Below, piece after piece: positions 1 through 8,554 of a DNA stretch of 64,000 nt (the first letter of the stretch is position 1; each line of letters begins with the position of its first letter). This DNA is from an uncultured Rhodospirillaceae bacterium (GTDB lineage Bacteria; Pseudomonadota; Alphaproteobacteria; Azospirillales; Azospirillaceae). Position numbers and translations under genes: made by a program. The DNA is taken from contig CALBDS010000045.1 of assembly GCA_937927415.1 (NCBI GenBank), positions 1-64,000 of the forward strand, in the 5' to 3' direction. The notes below the pieces were generated by a model. The model saw only the letters and a list, made by a program, of their open reading frames with translations, did no database searches and was not told where the DNA came from.

Positions 1-16
1 CTCTTGTTAGCGCCTA

Positions 17-54
17 TGGGGCATCGCCCCAAGCGGGTTTGGGCGGCAGCCCAA
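17..54 (-). terminator. Tandem hairpins downstream of the GH16 gene
   Basis: Two short perfect stem-loops lie just past the stop of the minus-strand GH16 gene: TGGGGC/GCCCCA (17-22 with 26-31, loop ATC) and TTGGGC/GCCCAA (39-44 with 49-54). There is no T-run after them on the minus strand, so a termination role is inferred from position only. A similar hairpin pair occurs at 15465-15510, which suggests a recurring intergenic element. Confidence 0.35.
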
Positions 55-63
55 TTATCCACG

Positions 64-828
64 TCAGTTGTTCAGCGTAGCCGCCTCCTCCTTGAACGAG
101 ACGTGCGCCACCTGTGCCGTCAGCGGCTGGCGGGGGTATTTGAACTGTTTCAGCCACTCGCCGGCACCGATGCCGTTCCAGAACTGGACATAGAGGCGGC
201 CCGGCATCATCGGCAGTTGCCCCGGCTTGCCGGTGACCGTGTGCACCGGCTTTCCATCCACAAGCCAGGTGATGCGGTCGGGCTTCCAGTCGAAGCCATA
301 GGTGTGGAAATCCGCCGAGGCGTCGAAGCCCAGATCGATCACCGTGTTGCGGTAGCCGGTGCCGTTGACGACATAGCTGATTTCCAGGCGGGTCGTGTCC
401 TTGCCGGCGATGCCCAGGGTGATCTCGTCCCACGGATCGTTGAAGGGCGGGCCGGTGTAATGGGACACGCTGGTCATCACCCCGTCGGCTTTGACCGCCT
501 TCAAGTTCACCGAATAGGTGCCATAGCCGTAATGGTGGGTGGTCTGGTACTCGGCGCAGGAATACGCCTCGCGGGTGGTGGGGCGGTCGGTGATCGACAG
601 GAGCAGGGTACCGCCCTGAACCGCCAGATTGCGCGCGTTCCAGGCGCAGCCCATGTAGGTGCCGTTGCTCCACCCGTGGCCCTTCTGCCAGCGGTTCAGG
701 TCGAACGACTGGAACGTGTCCTCGAAACTGGTGCCGATCCGCCGTGTGGTGGCGTCTGCCAGGGCGCCCGTGGCGCCGGTGATGAGAAGCAGGCCGATGG
801 CCGCCGCGGCTGTATGGCGTCTGCGCAT
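64..828 (-). CDS. Secreted GH16-family (beta-glucanase-like) protein with altered catalytic motif
   Basis: This 254-residue protein resembles glycoside hydrolase family 16 (ExoK/licheninase-like enzymes that cut beta-1,3/1,4-glucans). Residues 1-26 form a signal peptide (MRRR, then a hydrophobic run ending in ALADA), so it should be exported. The rest fits a GH16 jelly-roll (FDLNRW near 42-47, GYGTYSV near 101-107, WxVDGxxV near the C-terminus). The start at 828 has a GGAGGA-type ribosome site a few bases upstream; a longer in-frame reading to 909 lacks one. The active-site strand, normally E-I-D-x-E, reads WDEITLGIAG: the nucleophile Glu (135) is kept, but the Asp is Thr137 and the acid/base Glu is Gly139. 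Family membership is fairly secure; hydrolytic activity is doubtful. It could be a glucan-binding protein or a transglycosylase-like variant. No polysaccharide genes are adjacent. Confidence 0.8.
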   Translation of the reverse strand: MRRRHTAAAAIGLLLITGATGALADATTRRIGTSFEDTFQSFDLNRWQKGHGWSNGTYMGCAWNARNLAVQGGTLLLSITDRPTTREAYSCAEYQTTHHYGYGTYSVNLKAVKADGVMTSVSHYTGPPFNDPWDEITLGIAGKDTTRLEISYVVNGTGYRNTVIDLGFDASADFHTYGFDWKPDRITWLVDGKPVHTVTGKPGQLPMMPGRLYVQFWNGIGAGEWLKQFKYPRQPLTAQVAHVSFKEEAATLNN

Positions 829-1064
829 GGTGTCCTCCACCCGTGAACCGCCCCTCCTCTTTGTGGGGGCCGTATCTCCGATAGTGCGGGCAGGGGGGCG
901 TGAAATCATGGGTGCAAAGGGCGGCGGCCAGAAGTGCCGCCCGGCCCCGGCGAAGTAAACCGGGCTATGGGGAGTGTCCGCCGTCTGCCACTATGGTCGG
1001 ATGGCGGTCGGGGGAAAGAGCCGTCATTGTGTCTATTCCTTTTCATGTCCGGGGCTGGGCAGTC

Positions 1065-1565
1065 ATGGAACGGTTGGTCATTACGGGTGCGGTTCTGTTC
1101 GCTGTCGGTGTCATCGCCGTGGCCGGGGCTGTGCGGGCGCAGGATCGCACCACCAGCGACCTCAGTTACGAAAGCTTCATCGCGTCGGACAAACGCATCA
1201 AGTGCCTGTACGGGTACGCCGCGGACAAGACCGGCGACCACGCCGCCGCCATCGCCATTTTCGAAGACTGCATCCGCCGGTGGAACGACGTCTATTCCAT
1301 GATCTGGCTGGCGCAGATCTACGACACCGGCGTCGGCGCCCCCCGTGATCCGGCCCGTGCGACCGCCCTGTTGCGGCAGGGGGCCGAAACCGACGACCCC
1401 GCCGGCTATTCCGCCATCGCCCGCTATCATTACGGTGTTGCCCTGTACGAGGGGCGCGGCGTGCCCGTGGACCGGCCGGGTGGGGTCCACTGGCTCCGGC
1501 GGGCCGCGGATGCGGGGGTTGCCGATGCCGCCGCCTATCTGTCGTCCGTCAGGGGTGGGCCGTAA
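1065..1565 (+). CDS. Exported Sel1-repeat protein
   Basis: A 166-residue protein with an N-terminal signal sequence (MERLVITGAVLFAVG then AVRAQD). Two Sel1-like alpha/alpha repeats follow, visible as YDTGVGAPRDPARATALLRQ and YEGRGVPVDRPGGVHWLRRA. Sel1 repeats usually mediate protein-protein contacts, often in the periplasm; the partner cannot be read from the sequence. The ATG at 1065 is chosen because it begins the signal peptide; in-frame codons back to 900 would give an implausible basic leader. The 3' end overlaps the convergent HAD phosphatase by 17 bp. Function beyond a scaffold-like role is unknown. Confidence 0.75.
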   Translation: MERLVITGAVLFAVGVIAVAGAVRAQDRTTSDLSYESFIASDKRIKCLYGYAADKTGDHAAAIAIFEDCIRRWNDVYSMIWLAQIYDTGVGAPRDPARATALLRQGAETDDPAGYSAIARYHYGVALYEGRGVPVDRPGGVHWLRRAADAGVADAAAYLSSVRGGP

Positions 1566-2181
1566 CCGCCGCCACGATGGCGTCCACCGACGGGAACAGA
1601 TGGGCCGGGCGGGTGGCGGCCAGCGCATCGGCCGTGGTGTAGCCCCAGGTGACGGCGGCGAAAGCGACACCCGCATCCCGTGCGGCGTCGGCGTCGCGGA
1701 TCTCGTCGCCGACGAACAGGGCCGATCCGGCGGGGATGCCGGTGCGCCGCAGCACCGCGCGCAGCCGCGCCGCCTTGCCGAACAGCGACGCGCCGCAGTC
1801 GGTGCAGGAAAACACCCCGGCGGTGTCGCCCAGCACGCGGCGCATGTTCTCCTCGCTGTTGGAGGTGACCAGGGCCAGGGTCAGGCCGGCGTCCTTCAGC
1901 GTGTCCAGCAGCGCCGGCACACCGTCGAAGGGGCGGATCGTGCTGATGTCGCGCTGCTGGGCCTGGCGCATGTGGGCGGCGATCATCGGCAGCTTCCAGA
2001 ACGGCACACCCAACCGTTGCACGATGGTGCGGGCGTCCAGGCCGCGCAGCTCGTCCACCTCGTTCGGTGCGACGGGGCGGAAGCGGAAGGTGGTGGCCAC
2101 CTCGTTCAGGATGCCGATGAACCAGGGAAAGGAATCGGCCAGCGTGCCGTCGAAGTCGAAGATCACGAGACGGTAGGACAT
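1549..2181 (-). CDS. HAD-superfamily hydrolase (phosphoglycolate phosphatase-like)
   Basis: A 210-residue HAD phosphatase. Motif I is FDFDGT at residues 8-13 (nucleophile Asp9, acid/base Asp11). Motif II is the TSN of LVTSNSEEN. A Lys lies in the GKAARL segment, and the acidic motif IV is GDEIRDADAA. A helical C1 cap lies between motifs I and II, as in Gph/PpaX-like enzymes that dephosphorylate small phosphometabolites. The substrate cannot be read from the sequence. The ATG at 2181 starts directly before the conserved beta-strand; an upstream extension to 2289 has no family similarity. It is convergent with, and overlaps by 17 bp, the Sel1 gene, and is divergent from thrC (160 bp between starts). 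Confidence 0.85.
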   Translation of the reverse strand: MSYRLVIFDFDGTLADSFPWFIGILNEVATTFRFRPVAPNEVDELRGLDARTIVQRLGVPFWKLPMIAAHMRQAQQRDISTIRPFDGVPALLDTLKDAGLTLALVTSNSEENMRRVLGDTAGVFSCTDCGASLFGKAARLRAVLRRTGIPAGSALFVGDEIRDADAARDAGVAFAAVTWGYTTADALAATRPAHLFPSVDAIVAAVTAHP

Positions 2182-2341
2182 GGGTGCAGTCTCCGATGTT
2201 CCCTTCGGGGGTGTGGTTATAACGGCGGACGGCGCCGCCGTCTCCCACCGTCTGCGTCTCTTTGGCTGATGCGAATCCCTTGCGGACACCGGGCACCCCC
2301 GCTACTGTCCGTCGTTTCTTCTGTCAGGAGAGTGTCGAACG

Positions 2342-3769
2342 GTGCGGTACGTCAGCACGCGGGGCGCGGCCCCGGTTCTGGGTTTCGAAGATGTCCTCCT
2401 TGCCGGTCTGGCCCGCGACGGCGGGTTGTATGTGCCGGAAAGCTGGCCGCAGTTCACACCCGACGACATCCGCGCTTTGCGCGGGCTTCCCTACACCGAA
2501 ATTGCGGTGCGGGTGATGCTGCCCTTCCTGGGCGGGGCCATCGCCGAGGATGAATTCCGCGCCATCGTCCGCGACACCTACGCCACCTTCGACCATGCCG
2601 CGGTGACGCCGCTGGCCCAGCTGGATTCCCGCACCTGGGTGCTGGAACTGTTCCACGGGCCGACGCTGGCGTTCAAGGATGTGGCGCTCCAGCTTCTGGG
2701 GCGGCTGTTCGACCATGTGCTGGCCCGGCGCGGGCAGCGGGTCACCATCGTCGGCGCCACGTCGGGCGACACCGGCTCGGCGGCCATCGAGGCGTGCCGC
2801 GACCGCGAGAACGTGGACATCGTGATCCTCCACCCCAAGGGGCGCACGTCGGAGGTGCAGCGCCGCCAGATGACCACGGTGCTGTCGTCCAACGTCCACA
2901 ACGTGGCGCTGGAGGGCACCTTCGACGACTGCCAGGATCTGGTGAAGGCCATGTTCAACGACGGGCATTTCCGCGACCGGGTGGGGCTGTCGGCGGTCAA
3001 CTCCATCAACTGGGCGCGCATCATGGCCCAGATCGTCTATTACTTCGCCGCCGCGGTGGCGCTGGGCGCGCCGGACCGGAAGATCGCCTTCACCGTGCCG
3101 ACCGGCAATTTCGGCAACGTCTATGCCGCCTATGGCGCCCGCGCCATGGGGCTGCCCATCGACCGGCTGGTGGTCGGGTCCAACAGCAACGACATCCTGG
3201 CGCGCTTTTTTGCCAGCGGGTCCATGGTCATGGCGCCGGTGACGCCTACCTTGAGTCCCAGCATGGACATTCAGATTTCGAGCAACTTCGAACGGCTGCT
3301 GTTCGACCTGTTGGGCCGCGACGGTTCTGCGGTGCAGGCGAGCATGGACCGTTTCCGCGCCGAGGGCCGCTTCGCGGTCACCCAGGAACAGCTTGACGCG
3401 GCGCGCGCCGTCTTCGCCGGCTACCGGGTGGACGAGACGCAGACCATGGACATCATCCGCACGACGGCCACGGCCAGCGGCGGCTACACCCTCGATCCGC
3501 ACACGGCGGTGGGGGTGGGGGCTGCGGCGGCGGCCCTGGCCGAACCGGGCACGGTGGACGCCACCGCCCCGGTGGTGGTGCTGTCCACCGCCCATCCCGC
3601 CAAGTTCCCCGACGCGGTGGAACAGGCGACCGGGCGCCGCCCCGGCCTGCCGCCCCGTCTTGCCGACCTGTTCGAGCGGGAGGAACGGCTGACCGTTCTG
3701 CCCAACGATCTGGCCACGGTGCAATCCTTCGTTCTTGGGCGGTCACGGGCCGCCGGAGCCTCCGTATGA
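2342..3769 (+). CDS. thrC: Threonine synthase
   Basis: This 475-residue PLP enzyme converts O-phospho-L-homoserine to L-threonine, the last step of threonine biosynthesis, in the cytosol. The N-terminus (MRYVSTRG, then GLARDGGLYVPESWP) is typical of the long threonine synthase class. The PLP lysine is Lys112 in LAFKDVALQ, and the phosphate-binding region is GATSGDTGSAA. The start is GTG at 2342, with an AGGAG site at 2326-2330. The stop overlaps the ATG of the M16 peptidase (ATGA), so the two are translationally coupled. The thrC/M16/GNAT order is common in alphaproteobacteria. Confidence 0.97.
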   Translation: MRYVSTRGAAPVLGFEDVLLAGLARDGGLYVPESWPQFTPDDIRALRGLPYTEIAVRVMLPFLGGAIAEDEFRAIVRDTYATFDHAAVTPLAQLDSRTWVLELFHGPTLAFKDVALQLLGRLFDHVLARRGQRVTIVGATSGDTGSAAIEACRDRENVDIVILHPKGRTSEVQRRQMTTVLSSNVHNVALEGTFDDCQDLVKAMFNDGHFRDRVGLSAVNSINWARIMAQIVYYFAAAVALGAPDRKIAFTVPTGNFGNVYAAYGARAMGLPIDRLVVGSNSNDILARFFASGSMVMAPVTPTLSPSMDIQISSNFERLLFDLLGRDGSAVQASMDRFRAEGRFAVTQEQLDAARAVFAGYRVDETQTMDIIRTTATASGGYTLDPHTAVGVGAAAAALAEPGTVDATAPVVVLSTAHPAKFPDAVEQATGRRPGLPPRLADLFEREERLTVLPNDLATVQSFVLGRSRAAGASV

Positions 3770-5025
3770 GTTCCGTAAAGGTTACGACGCTTTCCAACGG
3801 GCTGCGGGTCGCCACCGACACCATGCCCGATGTGCAGACGGTGTCTTTGGGCTGCTGGGTCGGGGTCGGCACCCGCAACGAACCCGCCCCGGTCAACGGC
3901 GTCGCCCATCTGGTCGAACACATGCTGTTCAAGGGCACCGAGCGCCGCTCCGCCTTCCGCATCTCCGAAGAGATCGAGAATGTGGGCGGGCAGCTCAACG
4001 CCTACACCACCCGCGAGCACACCGCCTATTACGCCAAGGTGCTGCACGAGGACACGCCGCTCGCCCTCGACATCATCGCCGACATGCTCCAGCATTCGGT
4101 GATCGATCCCGAGGAATTGGGCCGCGAACGCACCGTGGTGCTGCAGGAGATCGGGCAGGCGGCGGACACCCCCGACGACGTGATCTTCGACCATTTCCAG
4201 GCCACCGCCTATCCCAACCAGGCGCTGGGCCGCCCGGTTCTGGGGTCGGAGGAGATCGTCGGCACCCTGTCCCGCGATGCGCTGCTGGAGTATATGCGGC
4301 AAAATTACGCCGGTTCGTCCACCGTGCTGGCGGCGGCGGGGCGGGTGGATCACGACCGTTTCGTGGCCCTGGCGGAACAGGCGTTTTCCGCGCTGCCGGT
4401 GCGGGCCGAACCGGCGGTGGAACCCGCCGCCTACCGCGGCGGCGACTTCCGCGAGGAACGGGACCTGGAGCAGTTGCATCTGGTCCTGGGCTTTGACGGG
4501 GTGGGCATCCACGATCCCGATTTCTACGCCCATTCGGTGCTGTCCACCCTGTTGGGCGGGGGCATGTCGTCCCGCCTGTTCCAGGAGGTGCGGGAAAAGC
4601 GCGGGCTGGTCTATTCCATCTACAGCTTCACCGGCGGTTACCACGACGGCGGTCTGTTCGGCATCTACGCCGGCACCGGCGCTGACGAGGTGACGGAACT
4701 GTTGCCCATCGTCTGCGAGGAAATCGTCAAGGTCGGCAAGGACGTGACCGAGGACGAGGTGGCCCGCGCGCGGGCGCAGATGAAGGCCGGGACGCTGATG
4801 GCGCTGGAAAGCTCCATGTCCCGCTGCGAGCAGTTGGGGCAGCAATTGCTGGTCTATGGTCGTCCGGTGCCGGTGGAGGAAATGGTCCAGCGCATCAACG
4901 CCGTGGATTGCGAGGCGGTGATGCGGGTGGCCCGCCGTCTGCGGGCCACCATGCCGACGGTGGCGGCGCTGGGGCCGGTGGGCGGTCTGGAAGACTATCG
5001 CCGCATCACGGCGCGTCTGGCGTAA
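3766..5025 (+). CDS. M16-family zinc peptidase (mitochondrial processing peptidase-like)
   Basis: A 419-residue M16B metallopeptidase related to the beta subunit of mitochondrial processing peptidase and to bacterial YmxG/PqqL-like proteins. The inverted zinc motif is HLVEH (His48, Glu51, His52), with the third ligand expected at Glu128 in VVLQEIG. The glycine-rich loop LLGGGMSSRLFQEVREKRGL is typical of the catalytic subunit. No signal peptide is seen, so it is probably cytosolic. It starts within the thrC stop (ATGA) and is followed 30 bp later by the GNAT gene, which suggests one transcript. The physiological substrate is unknown. Confidence 0.93.
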   Translation: MSSVKVTTLSNGLRVATDTMPDVQTVSLGCWVGVGTRNEPAPVNGVAHLVEHMLFKGTERRSAFRISEEIENVGGQLNAYTTREHTAYYAKVLHEDTPLALDIIADMLQHSVIDPEELGRERTVVLQEIGQAADTPDDVIFDHFQATAYPNQALGRPVLGSEEIVGTLSRDALLEYMRQNYAGSSTVLAAAGRVDHDRFVALAEQAFSALPVRAEPAVEPAAYRGGDFREERDLEQLHLVLGFDGVGIHDPDFYAHSVLSTLLGGGMSSRLFQEVREKRGLVYSIYSFTGGYHDGGLFGIYAGTGADEVTELLPIVCEEIVKVGKDVTEDEVARARAQMKAGTLMALESSMSRCEQLGQQLLVYGRPVPVEEMVQRINAVDCEAVMRVARRLRATMPTVAALGPVGGLEDYRRITARLA

Positions 5026-5055
5026 AGGGCCGGGGGACATGACGGGGCGGGGCCG

Positions 5056-5673
5056 ATGATTCGCTTCCTCAGCGGGGGGCTGATTGGCCCGCCCGCGGTG
5101 CGGCTGGATGGGCCGCGCTGCTACATCCGCCCGCCCGCCCCCAATGACTGGCGCCCGTGGGCGGAGTTGCGCGCCCTGTCGCGGGAATTCCTGACGCCGT
5201 GGGAACCCACATGGCCGGCGGACGCGCTGAGCCGTGCGGCCTTTGCCCGCCGGCTGCGGCGGCAGGCGCAGGAATGGCGCGACGATCTGACTTACAGCTT
5301 TCTTGTTTTCGACCGCCACACCGACGCCATCGTCGGCGGGCTGGGGCTGACCAACGTCCGCCGTGGCGTGGCCCAGACGGCGACGCTGGGCTATTGGGCC
5401 GGTCAGCCCTATGCCGGCAAGGGCTACATCTCCGCCGCCACGCGGCTGGTGCTGGATTTCGCCTTTACCCACATCGGCCTGCATCGGGTGGAGGCGGCGT
5501 GCCTGCCCAGCAACGACCCCAGCCGCACGCTGCTGGAGCGGGTGGGTTTCACCCACGAAGGGTATGCCCGCGGCTATCTGCGGATTGATGGCGTGTGGCG
5601 GGACCATGTGCTGTACGCCATCCTCAACGACGAATGGCGGCAGCGTTCCGTGACCGGCGGGCCACAGCGGTAG
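5056..5673 (+). CDS. GNAT acetyltransferase (RimJ/RimL-like)
   Basis: A 205-residue GNAT-fold N-acetyltransferase. The N-terminal strand (RLDGPRCYIRPPAPNDW), the acetyl-CoA loop region around GYWAGQPYAGKGYISAAT, and LHRVEAACLPSNDPSRTLLE followed by GFTHEGYARGYL match the RimJ/RimL group, which acetylates ribosomal protein N-termini or amino sugars and antibiotics. It sits 30 bp after the M16 gene on the same strand, so it is probably the third gene of the thrC operon. The ATG at 5056 follows a GGGGCGGGGCCG stretch, so the ribosome site is weak or reflects coupling. The substrate is unassigned. Confidence 0.9.
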   Translation: MIRFLSGGLIGPPAVRLDGPRCYIRPPAPNDWRPWAELRALSREFLTPWEPTWPADALSRAAFARRLRRQAQEWRDDLTYSFLVFDRHTDAIVGGLGLTNVRRGVAQTATLGYWAGQPYAGKGYISAATRLVLDFAFTHIGLHRVEAACLPSNDPSRTLLERVGFTHEGYARGYLRIDGVWRDHVLYAILNDEWRQRSVTGGPQR

Positions 5674-5794
5674 AGAAACCGGACGGATTACGCTGCTACT
5701 TTCTTGTTGTGTCGCAAAGCCGCCTTGTTAAGCAATGTTTAATCGGATAGCGTCAGGGTCACGGTAACGACGTGACTTGATGTGAGGTTGTTCC

Positions 5795-5998
5795 ATGTCC
5801 GACAGACCCACCTGGACGCAACGGACGTCCCGCCATTATGAAATGCGCCATGGGGCGCACCGGGTCGAACTGCGTTATGAGGAAGCCGGTTTTCAAAGCC
5901 GCTGGGCGGTGTACCTCGACTCCCGTCTGATTGACCGCTGTGTGGAATTCATGCAGGCTCGCGTGGTCGCTCACCGCCTGGCCGGTGGTGCCGCCTGA
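5795..5998 (+). CDS. Small conserved-looking hypothetical protein (67 aa)
   Basis: A 67-residue soluble protein starting MSDRPTWTQRTSRHYEMRHG. It has a mixed beta/alpha pattern (HRVELRYEEAGFQSRWAVYLD) and no signal peptide, membrane segment or recognised motif. A GTGAGG sequence about 8 bases before the ATG gives a plausible ribosome site, and the 121-bp upstream gap can hold a promoter. The DUF985 gene begins 13 bp after its stop, so they may be co-transcribed. I do not recognise the family. Confidence 0.6.
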   Translation: MSDRPTWTQRTSRHYEMRHGAHRVELRYEEAGFQSRWAVYLDSRLIDRCVEFMQARVVAHRLAGGAA

Positions 5999-6011
5999 CG
6001 CCGGAGCCGCC

Positions 6012-6479
6012 TTGACCCCCTTGATCCCCGACTGGTTTTCCCTCGATCCCACCCTGGACGCCGCCGCCATCATCGCGCGGTTGGGTATGACGCCCCATCC
6101 CGAGGGCGGGCATTACGTGGAAACCTTCCGCGCTCCCGCCCCGGCGGGGCAGCGCGGGGCGGTGACCATGATCTGTTTCCTGCTGCAGGCGGGGGAGGTG
6201 TCCCACTGGCACCGGGTCGATGCGGTGGAAATCTGGAACTGGTACGCCGGGGCCGCGCTTGACCTGTCCATCGCGCAGGAGGGGCGGGGGATCGAGCGGA
6301 TCACGCTCGGCTGCCGGCTGGCCGATGGCGAGCGGCCCCATGGGGTGGTGCCGGCCCACGCGTGGCAAAGCGCCCGGTCGCTGGGCGGCTGGACGCTGGT
6401 GGGCTGTTCGGTGTCACCGGCCTTCGACTTCGCCGGTTTCGAACTGGCGCCGCCGGGGTGGAGTCCCGCCACCGCGTGA
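6012..6479 (+). CDS. DUF985-family cupin protein
   Basis: A 155-residue single-domain cupin of the DUF985 (cupin_5) family. Recognisable motifs are HPEGGHYVETFR, the core SHWHRVDAVEIWNWYAG, and AWQSARSLGGWTLVGCSVSP, followed by FEFDF-like ending AFDFAGFEL. Family structures are small beta-barrels; a general enzymatic role is not established. The likely start is TTG at 6012 (reading MTPLIPDWF), with GGAG at 6003-6006 just upstream; no ATG lies close to the conserved region. Its stop overlaps the GTG start of the LivH-like gene (GTGA), so both are translated together. Confidence 0.85.
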   Translation: MTPLIPDWFSLDPTLDAAAIIARLGMTPHPEGGHYVETFRAPAPAGQRGAVTMICFLLQAGEVSHWHRVDAVEIWNWYAGAALDLSIAQEGRGIERITLGCRLADGERPHGVVPAHAWQSARSLGGWTLVGCSVSPAFDFAGFELAPPGWSPATA

Positions 6480-7795
6480 GGGGGCGGGGTGTCAGGGCTT
6501 GGGGGCGCTGGCTTCTGATGCTCCTGGCCGGGGCTTTTCTGGCCGGTTGCGGCGTGGACGCCGAGCAGTCCCTTTTGTGCCGCAAGCTGATCCCCGCCTT
6601 TGACGATCAACCGGCCCGCATCATCGACCAGCGGCAGACGGGCGACAACACTCTGGTCATCGATTACGAGGCCGGCGGCTCCAGACGCTGGATCGCCTGC
6701 AGCTTCGCCGGGCGATTCCTCGACGCCGGTCGCCACACGCTGAACGGGGTGGCGACCAGCCGCACCGGCACCCTCAGCCCCATGCGCTTTGCCATGCTGA
6801 GGCTGTGGGCGCGCGTTCCCGTGTTCCCGGCGGCGCCGGCCGGGGTCGAGACGCGGGCACCCCCGTCACCGTGGACGCCGGTGCTGTTCCTGGCGCAGCA
6901 GGTGGTCAACGCGATCACCGTTGCCTGTGTCTATGGGCTGCTGGCGGTGGGATACACGCTGATTTACGGCATCCTGGGACAGATCAATCTGGCTATGGGC
7001 GAATTGACCATGCTGGGGGCCATCGTCGCCGCCATGGCCATGGCCGGGCTGAGCATGGGGGGCGCGCAGGCGTTCGCCCCGGCGCTGGTGATGGTGCTGG
7101 CCCTGTCGATGCTGATCGGCGGGGCGTATGGCTGGACCATGGACCGGTTGGTGTTCCGCCATCTGCGCGGGGTGCGCAGCCACACGCCGCTGATCGCCGC
7201 CGTCGGCCTGGGCATCGCCATGCAGGAAGGGACCCGGCTGCTGCAGGGCGCGCGGGAATGGTGGCCGCCGCCGGTGTTCGCCCAGCGCCACGATCTGATG
7301 CACGCCGGGGGGTTCACCCTGACGGTGCTGACCTCCCAACTCATCATTCTGGGGCTGGCGGCCACCTTTACCGCCGGGCTGTGGTGGATCATGCAGCGCA
7401 CCGCCTTCGGCCGGGCGCATCGGGCGTGCACCGACCATCTGCCGACGGCGGAATTGCTGGGCGTGCACGTGCCGCGCACGGTGGCGTGGACCTTTTTGCT
7501 GGGTGGTGCCTGCGCCGGGGCGGCGGGGTGCGTGATCGCCCTTTATTACGGCGGGGTCAATTTCTACACCGGCTATCAGGTGGGCTTCAAAGCCCTAGCC
7601 GCGGCGGTGGTGGGCGGTGTCGGCTCGGTGCCCGGTGCGCTGCTGGGGGGCGCTTTGCTGGGGGTGATCGAAACCTTCTGGTCGGGCTATTTCGCCATCG
7701 CCTACAAGGACATCGTGGCTTTCGCCCTGTTGGCCCTGTTCCTGATCTTCCGGCCCAACGGCATCATGGGCGTGCCGGAATCGCGGGGGGACTGA
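6476..7795 (+). CDS. LivH-type branched-chain amino acid ABC permease with lipoprotein-like N-terminal domain
   Basis: A 439-residue fusion. Residues 1-25 form a lipoprotein-type signal: a basic start (MRGRGVRAWGR), a hydrophobic run, then lipobox LAGC with Cys25. Residues 26 to about 115 are a small extracytoplasmic-looking domain with two further cysteines (Cys35, Cys75) that I do not recognise. From about 135 it is a LivH-family inner-membrane permease (GLLAVGYTLIYGILGQINLAMGE; C-terminal FKALAAAVVGGVGSVPGALLGG and FRPNGIMG). LivH proteins are normally about 290-310 residues and begin at the first permease helix. The GTG at 6476 overlaps the DUF985 stop (GTGA), with GGTGGAG upstream. No LivM, ATPase or binding-protein gene is adjacent, so partners must lie elsewhere. 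There is no stop or frameshift between the two parts. Confidence 0.85.
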   Translation: MRGRGVRAWGRWLLMLLAGAFLAGCGVDAEQSLLCRKLIPAFDDQPARIIDQRQTGDNTLVIDYEAGGSRRWIACSFAGRFLDAGRHTLNGVATSRTGTLSPMRFAMLRLWARVPVFPAAPAGVETRAPPSPWTPVLFLAQQVVNAITVACVYGLLAVGYTLIYGILGQINLAMGELTMLGAIVAAMAMAGLSMGGAQAFAPALVMVLALSMLIGGAYGWTMDRLVFRHLRGVRSHTPLIAAVGLGIAMQEGTRLLQGAREWWPPPVFAQRHDLMHAGGFTLTVLTSQLIILGLAATFTAGLWWIMQRTAFGRAHRACTDHLPTAELLGVHVPRTVAWTFLLGGACAGAAGCVIALYYGGVNFYTGYQVGFKALAAAVVGGVGSVPGALLGGALLGVIETFWSGYFAIAYKDIVAFALLALFLIFRPNGIMGVPESRGD

Positions 7796-7804
7796 GAGCG
7801 CCTG

Positions 7805-8554
7805 TTACCCCTCGTCGGCGATGGCCTGGAGGGCGGGAAGGTCGCAGACGAAATGATTGGGGCGCAGTTCGGTCACCAGCCCCTGGCGCTTGAATTCCGC
7901 CACCATGCGGCTGGCGGTTTCGGTGGTGATGCCCAGCATGGCGCCCACATCCTCCCGCCCGAACAGGTCGCATTCGCTGCCTTCCTCATCCTCGTTCACC
8001 AGGGTGAGGAACAGGCGCGCCACCCGTGCCCGCGCGGTGCCGGTGCCCAACTCCACCAGAAAGGCGTCGGCGCGCTCCACCGCCTTGTGCCAGCGGCGCA
8101 GAAGCTGCTGGTGCAGGCGCGGGGTTTCGTTGGACAGGCGTTGGATGACCGCGCGGGGAATGCGGCAGGTCAGCACCGGATGAATGGCGATGGCGGTGTG
8201 CTGGTACGGCTCGCCCAGCACGGCTTCCAGCCCGGCGGTGTCGCCCCGGCGCAGCAAGCGCACGATGCGTTGACCGCCGTTGGGCGAATACTGCACCAGC
8301 TTGACCAGCCCGCTGCGCACGGTGAACACCGCCGCCGGATCGTCGCCCAGATGGTACAGCGCCGATCCCGGCCCGATCAGCAGCTCGTCGATGGGCAGAT
8401 GGATCAGGTTGAAATCCTGTTCCGTCAGATCGGCGAACAGCGCAAGATCCCGCACGCCGCAGCCCTTGCAATTGGCAAGCCCCTGCCACGCGGCGACGAT
8501 ATCGGTCTTTTTCAACGGACGTGATCCGTGCTCTTCGGGTGATCCATCGGGCAT
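7805..8554 (-). CDS. Crp/Fnr-family transcription regulator with partial FNR cysteine set
   Basis: A 249-residue regulator with an N-terminal cyclic-nucleotide-binding-type beta-roll, a long dimerisation helix and a C-terminal winged helix (GREDVGAMLGITTETASRM). The recognition helix carries the ExxSR pattern of FNR proteins, so a TTGAT-N4-ATCAA-type site is expected. FNR uses four cysteines for its [4Fe-4S] cluster. Here Cys29 and Cys32 (CKGC) and Cys130 (TCRIPR, equivalent to FNR Cys122) are present, but the third N-terminal cysteine is missing (Ala38/Phe40 region). It may bind a modified cluster or sense something else. It is divergent from the NifX-like gene across 148 bp, and converges with the LivH-like gene 10 bp away. 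Confidence 0.9.
   Translation of the reverse strand: MPDGSPEEHGSRPLKKTDIVAAWQGLANCKGCGVRDLALFADLTEQDFNLIHLPIDELLIGPGSALYHLGDDPAAVFTVRSGLVKLVQYSPNGGQRIVRLLRRGDTAGLEAVLGEPYQHTAIAIHPVLTCRIPRAVIQRLSNETPRLHQQLLRRWHKAVERADAFLVELGTGTARARVARLFLTLVNEDEEGSECDLFGREDVGAMLGITTETASRMVAEFKRQGLVTELRPNHFVCDLPALQAIADEG

Noticed and set aside
3484..5607. A 707-codon open frame on the minus strand opposite thrC, the M16 peptidase and GNAT genes
   Set aside because: It is antisense to three genes with clear families, has low-complexity His/Arg/Gly-rich composition and no recognisable motif; long antisense frames are expected at this GC content.
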